DNA of 64,000 nt from positions 131,488 to 195,487 of the forward strand of contig LT598456.1 in the NCBI GenBank assembly GCA_900074725.1. Reading direction: 5' to 3'. The DNA is from Lachancea dasiensis. Its lineage: Eukaryota > Ascomycota > Saccharomycetes > Saccharomycetales > Saccharomycetaceae. This document shows, in pieces, positions 60,401 through 64,000 of the stretch; position 1 is the first letter of the stretch; the number at the start of each line of letters is the position of its first letter. The translations under genes and the position numbers were made by a program. Under the pieces are notes generated by a model, which had not been told where the DNA came from, ran no database searches, and saw nothing but the letters and a program-made list of their open reading frames with translations.

Positions 60401-61952
60401 CGAAAAAACCTGTGAACTGCTGCTGTTGTAACTGAAGCTGAGCGTTCGGTGGCAGTTGTTGAGCCAGTTGGTGGGGAACTTGAGTAGCGCTACCCAATCG
60501 CTGGTTGACCAAAGACATTGTGCTCAAAGTTCCGGCAGAAGCTTTTGATAAAAGCCCTTCCTCACGACCCACATTCACCTGTTGCTCTTGTAAGGCGTAT
60601 TGTGTTTCGAAATCATTCGGAGTAGACGGAGCAGCCTGTAATTCGCTGATAAGTTTACTTAGCACTTCATCGATGGCCAAGTCCCACGACTTCCACATAG
60701 GGTGGTCCGAAATAGAGTCAGGAAGCTCGGGGTCAGAAACAGGATGACAATTGAACCACGGCATGACTCTCTTCGCCAAAAGGAAATTTCGGAAGAGTGC
60801 TGCAACCATCAAATCGTGACGAAACAACTTTTTGAACAGTGGGCGAGGAAGTGAGGTCCAAGCAATTGTATCAGTAATGGCAGTAAATATCCAATTTAGC
60901 TCCCCAAGGGGTGTCCGTCTGTCTGAGAGCTTACCGGGAATTGTTACATTCGGTTTTGAGGACGAGAGCTTCTCGCCATTTCTTTGTGTCCTTTCATCAT
61001 TGTTTTGGAATAATAGTGCATACTTTGTTTCACGCAGCGGGGATTGCATCAGAAAAATGTCGACGCTAATTTCAATTGGACAGGTTAGACAGCAAGTGAA
61101 CAAATCAGCCGGTAGTTCAGGTTTCATAGGTAAAAGTTCATTCGCTCGACATGATGCCAATTGGATACATTCTGTGTAGGCTTGCGTGGAAGAAGGTGCT
61201 GATGCATCATGGTTACCGTCTTCGTCGTCTTTTATTCTTTTTTGCACAAAAGTTCGAAAGTTGGTGACAATATTCCCCGCACTATTGCAGTCGTAGACAT
61301 AAATACAAGGAGCGCCTAACCAGGTCTGAAGGTCATAAAGTGATACAGGAATATATTGTGTATAGCCTCGATTGAAAACCCACATCTCTCCTGAAGTCGT
61401 AGGCTGTGGCACACCGTGCCCATTGTAATGAAACAATATTCGCTCATCCTTTGATGCTCGCCGAAGGGAGTTGCAAAACCTTTTCACGTCTTCTACACAA
61501 GGATCAAGGGACTGCTTGTAGCGAGTTCTGAGCGATAGTGTTTCATACTGCGCCTGTAAGTTTTTACCTATCTGTTCGATGGCCTTCTTGGAATCTTGAA
61601 AATTGAGCGGATCAACCCAAGATTCGAGTCGGGCACAGGGATTGGTCTTGGCCACATCCGGTGGATCCACGCCTAGGTTCAGACACAGTAAAAGGGCAGC
61701 AGAAACAGTCTTTTGACGTTCTTTTAGGATTTTCCAGTCTTTAATGGGTTGATAGTAGCGTTTCGAGTCTCTCTTCTTTTCCTCGCGAGAAGTTGGGTTT
61801 CCACTCGTTTTGTGCCGCTTATCGTCAAAATAAAACATGAAATCATTAGCGAGTGACTCTAGGAATTGCTCGGAGGAGTATTGATCACCGAACCCATGTC
61901 TAGTCTCTGTATTAAGCTTCTGCAATGGTTGAGGCCCATACGTCACTGGCAT
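57414..61952 (-). CDS. KOG1: Kog1, Raptor subunit of TORC1
   Basis: A 1512-residue protein matching Kog1 (YHR186C, 1557 aa), the Raptor scaffold that recruits TORC1 substrates. The order is: the Raptor N-terminal conserved caspase-like domain (about residues 60-400) with VSAALLLCLNLGVDPPDV and LFHYNGHGVPQPT; HEAT-like repeats (about 500-960); a Gln-rich linker inside the HEAT region (about residues 800-850); a low-complexity region (about 1000-1130); then a seven-bladed WD40 propeller (about 1170-1505, for example LVSGTDDGLIELWDLRSSNPI). The catalytic pair of caspases is not functional in Raptors. The gene ends with the WD40 domain. Confidence 0.97.
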   Translation of the reverse strand: MPVTYGPQPLQKLNTETRHGFGDQYSSEQFLESLANDFMFYFDDKRHKTSGNPTSREEKKRDSKRYYQPIKDWKILKERQKTVSAALLLCLNLGVDPPDVAKTNPCARLESWVDPLNFQDSKKAIEQIGKNLQAQYETLSLRTRYKQSLDPCVEDVKRFCNSLRRASKDERILFHYNGHGVPQPTTSGEMWVFNRGYTQYIPVSLYDLQTWLGAPCIYVYDCNSAGNIVTNFRTFVQKRIKDDEDGNHDASAPSSTQAYTECIQLASCRANELLPMKPELPADLFTCCLTCPIEISVDIFLMQSPLRETKYALLFQNNDERTQRNGEKLSSSKPNVTIPGKLSDRRTPLGELNWIFTAITDTIAWTSLPRPLFKKLFRHDLMVAALFRNFLLAKRVMPWFNCHPVSDPELPDSISDHPMWKSWDLAIDEVLSKLISELQAAPSTPNDFETQYALQEQQVNVGREEGLLSKASAGTLSTMSLVNQRLGSATQVPHQLAQQLPPNAQLQLQQQQFTGFFEQNLTAFELWLKYGSNTRTPPEQLPIVLQVLLSQVHRVRALVLLSRFLDLGPWAVYLSLSIGIFPYVLKLLQSPAPELRPILVFIWARIMSIDYKNTQAELIKEKGYIYFVKMLVPEWGTTVLAPPPLQRAVSGGGLTMHANASVGTQRYQKYQSLQNSQNNGAVLDNNTTDEQKAMAMFVLSSFVRDFPLGQKCIFSLELLGKLSFYVETSEVPLLRQWCIILLGQLYFKNPLNKYICMTCGFLDIIFTSLKDPVPEVRCAALVAINMFLSEKGEAEVAVQLQHEMQQQFQQLQMQLQSLQSSGQVQRQQAQAEHQLQQLQTHLSLLKNLDFRKVKQEEIKMTITALGLVNDGSPLVRKELIVCLSHLVHRYTNFFFVIAFNEICDEISQLESSWEGGGFDSKQSMAHGSIFNTVWKSLLILTEDPFLENKALAQQVVDYIFIKLSDHQQLNEVVVLMELYLMRHTGGNSNASNFGPTIVSTLPTAKRPTSLALGDKEDSRTESSESKQNFSRRVYSLTGLFKALGWENGENESGKEAPAKRAFEKLQGSNLMSLPHGTEPTPSTPRFNKDSGSTEVPLKSTFLDYSREYFQEPQMKKQEADEPGSTEHTARLWRKNRNETIIQRTQAQKKLSLYGDWSNNIAVLENKTQPKILKFCQFENYVVSADDRDNIAVFDWVDKSKLATFSNGNPFGTKITDIKFLNEDDIPLLLTGSSDGIVKIYNKFSDIHDLELVSSWRGLTDLLLTPRSTGLLTEWQQSRGSLLVTGDAKIIRIWDALTETVDVDIPAKSSSLISSITSDQLSGNMFITGFSDGSLRAYDRRLDPRDSMVNCWRSQDGLSNSGINNVHLQRGGYRELVSGTDDGLIELWDLRSSNPISRFKDQGEKTSSTGSRMTTMTSMQVHEHAPIIATGTRQLKIWTTSGDILSSFKNNPQTHAGGVAGTLATGIGNSRVSGSFISTMALHPHEMILAATNSHSTSINVYECHDGRPDYVY

Positions 61953-63713
61953 ATTCGAGAGGCCTATAATTCCAATTGGTATCAGTTAGACCTTACCGGA
62001 TATAGCTGAGCCACAGTGGGTTAGTGTATCACAGGCCTAACCGTTCCTAACTTTCATTACTAGGCAGGTTTTGTTATATTATAGTGTTTTTCTTTATATC
62101 GTGAGGAATATCCGTCGTAGACGACAGGTGAGGTCGTCGCCGTAATATCAGCTTAGCTATGTAGTTCAGCTGCATTCATACAGCGAATCTGCCCACAAAG
62201 CATACGCTAACATGATTCACAGATCATGAGACGAAGATGATAGTAGGGACCCCACTCAAAGTGACTACAATATGAATCGATGTTTTTCAATATTTGTTAT
62301 TTAATTCATCCTACCCAACTCTAATGGCAAAAGTATCGCCCCAGCAGTATCATTTGACTATTGGAGAGAGCGAGCAACGTTCTCTGATCTCTTCTTCTTA
62401 CTACTCTACCTTTTGCGGCAAAGCGAGCGGGAATGCAATAAAATTTTGCTTTTATAGCTTGAAAACCCCTCATCAAAGATATAGACCCAAAGAACAGATG
62501 ACTGAAAGCAGAGTATTTGCTAGAGCAACCAGGTGGCAGTGGTCTAGTACAGTCTGGATACAATCGAGTTGCATAGTGGTAATTACCAATCTAGTGTCAG
62601 TATAGTACAAAGTGATTCTGACGACGTCAGTAAAACAGGAATGTTCAGGGTGCATAATCGACCAATGGGATCCTGAGGGGAGGCAAGTACACAGAAGCTC
62701 TCTGGCCAGCCGACTCACTCATGCATCACACTAAATTCATTTATTGGATGGAATTGTCGGATTTTCCAGCTTGACCTGCACCCAAATTATTGCTGCCAGA
62801 ATCTTATGTGAATACCGGCCATACGTCCCAGATATGAGCCAGACCTGAAGCTCAAATAACCACGTAGATACAGCCAGAAACCCCGTCTTAAGCTGCAGAC
62901 CTATTATCAAGTACTCAAAATTTTGAGCACGATGTCTGTTGTCTATCCACAAATTGAGCGATTAATTCAGCTAATTCAAAGCTTCCGAGGATACCTTGCT
63001 CCGATGAATCTTCTACTGGTCAGACCCCCTTTAATAGATTTTGCACCCTTGTTAATTATTTGCCTGATATCAGCATAACCACTCTGTGCAACACAGTCCC
63101 TGGGTCTTATTACAATTTGGTGCCAGAACAAACTTTGGCACCTGCCCTGTAGCCAGTCATTTGGCAAAAACATGAAGAATGTATTTCAGGACAAGTGACG
63201 GTAGGAAATACAGAAAGAGAGAAACTCGCGAAAATATAGGGTCTGGCGATGTCATAGCACTATGACTTTAAAGTTTTGATAGTTGCTCACGACAAGGAAT
63301 GGCTGTTGCTGTAGAACTAGTTCGATTTAGGTTTTTGTCTATCAGTGTCAAGAATAGATTCTGACTAAATGAATACTTGTGCTCAAGATATTCATAAGAT
63401 TAGTCGAGGTTGTGAGGCAATTTGGGAACCTCACAAACTACACTTGTTAGCCACGGATCAAGGTATAAATATCATACCTTGCTACTCGAGATGGGCCCTC
63501 AAATTGCTAACATGCCAGGGCAGGATGATAAGGAGAACTGAGTAAAATTCTAAGAAGGATTGAGAGATCGATATGCAGGGTATGAAAACTGAAATTAAAC
63601 GCCCTCTCTTGATAGGACATACAATATTGAATACCATAATGCTGTAAGAAAGGTCCGTAATGCTTTCCCTGATCTTAGATGTAGGAATAGCGCAAATCAT
63701 TCCGTAAATTGTA
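61953..63713. other. Long spacer between KOG1 and tRNA-Val / RAD2
   Basis: These 1761 bases cover the KOG1 promoter and the junction between the YHR block and RAD2 (YGR258C). Frames at 62294-62605 (plus) and 62976-63173 (minus) have no recognisable signature. Two short hairpins lie close together at 63410-63481. No LTR ends are clear, although tRNA flanks are common insertion sites for yeast retrotransposons. Confidence 0.4.
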
Positions 63714-63786
63714 GTTCCGATAGTGTAGTGGTTATCACGTAACCTTCACACGGTTAAGGTCCTGGGTTCGACCCCCAGTCGGAACA
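63714..63786 (+). tRNA. tRNA-Val (anticodon CAC)
   Basis: A 73-base cloverleaf with no intron. The acceptor stem is gttccga paired with tcggaac and the discriminator is A. The A-box region is tagtgtagtggttatca, the anticodon stem-loop is taacc-ttcacac-ggtta with anticodon CAC (63747-63749), and the T arm is ctgggttcgacccccag. A TTTT terminator follows at once (63787). Confidence 0.95.
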
Positions 63787-63898
63787 TTTTTATTTTTTGA
63801 CATAATTTAAGAATCTCTTATATTGCTCAAGACTTAAAGGTACAACATATTAGCTTACATCTAGACATTGACTTCATTTTCGACTGGTAAGCTTCGAC

Positions 63899-64000
63899 AT
63901 GGGTGTTCACTCGCTTTGGGATATAGTTGGGCCTACGGCCAAACCTGTTCGCCTAGAATCGCTCACCAACAAGCGTTTGGCTGTCGATGCATCTATCTGG
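63899..64000 (+). CDS. RAD2: Rad2, XPG-family excision-repair endonuclease (5' part only)
   Basis: Only the first 34 codons are inside the window. They read MGVHSLWDIVGPTAKPVRLE followed by a segment ending LAVDASIW. This is the N-terminal nuclease block of Rad2 (YGR258C), the XPG-type structure-specific endonuclease that makes the 3' incision in nucleotide excision repair. The alternative FEN1/Rad27 or Exo1 start differs (MGIKGLN or MGIQGLL type). The rest of the gene, including the I region, lies beyond the end. Confidence 0.93.
   Translation, partial: MGVHSLWDIVGPTAKPVRLESLTNKRLAVDASIW

Noticed and set aside
62976-63173. Possible retrotransposon remnant near tRNA-Val
   Set aside because: tRNA flanks often hold solo LTRs, but I could not see paired TG..CA ends, target duplications or a recognisable protein motif.

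Overview
This window is nuclear DNA from a budding yeast of the family Saccharomycetaceae. Genes are compact, with short intergenic spacers and almost no introns. One intron, in GOT1, has a yeast-type TACTAAC branch point. tRNA-Lys(CTT) looks the same as the S. cerevisiae one from memory. CTG falls at conserved leucine positions (for example in HAS1), so this is not a CUG-Ser yeast. The gene order interleaves two S. cerevisiae chromosome arms: right-arm chromosome VII genes (YGR276 down to YGR258) alternate with chromosome XIII genes (YMR298 down to YMR288), each set in descending order. This is the pattern expected of a lineage that did not undergo the whole-genome duplication (Lachancea, Torulaspora, Zygosaccharomyces, Kluyveromyces and similar). 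The genus is not resolved from the sequence alone.

Layout. 0-6 kb: RNH70/REX1, RTT102 and TAF1. 6-16 kb: LIP1, PRC1, LCB1, an RTA1-family membrane protein not expected from either S. cerevisiae track, the single ancestor-like copy of YGR273C/YMR295C, and EFG1. 16-29 kb: SLH1, JNM1, HER2 and YTA7. 30-38 kb: GOT1 (spliced), HUA1, FOL2, TDA1 and YGR266W. 39-49 kb: HAS1, MES1, BUD32, ABZ2, tRNA-Lys and APL6. 49-62 kb: HSH155, then a YHR188-186 block (GPI16, IKI1/ELP5, KOG1). 62-64 kb: a long spacer, tRNA-Val(CAC) and the first 34 codons of RAD2, cut by the window end.

Nearly all genes are single-copy housekeeping functions: RNA processing and ribosome biogenesis (RNH70, EFG1, HAS1, HSH155, SLH1), transcription and chromatin (TAF1, RTT102, YTA7), translation (MES1, HER2, BUD32, IKI1, tRNAs), lipids and membrane traffic (LIP1, LCB1, GPI16, GOT1, APL6, PRC1), folate and pterin synthesis (FOL2, ABZ2), and signalling (KOG1, TDA1). 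LIP1 and LCB1, two sphingolipid-synthesis genes, flank PRC1, and an RTA1-family lipid-exporter homologue sits next to LCB1.

I see no complete mobile element, CRISPR array or recognisable new multi-gene system. The points most worth a second look are a perfect 18-bp hairpin 12 bases after the LCB1 stop, the RRPE and PAC promoter elements upstream of FOL2, the RTA1-family insertion, loss of the QRPL vacuolar-sorting motif in Prc1, the two possible 3' splice sites of GOT1, and several unexplained spacers of 1-2 kb. Several open frames begin with TTG or GTG; for those I give the first plausible ATG.
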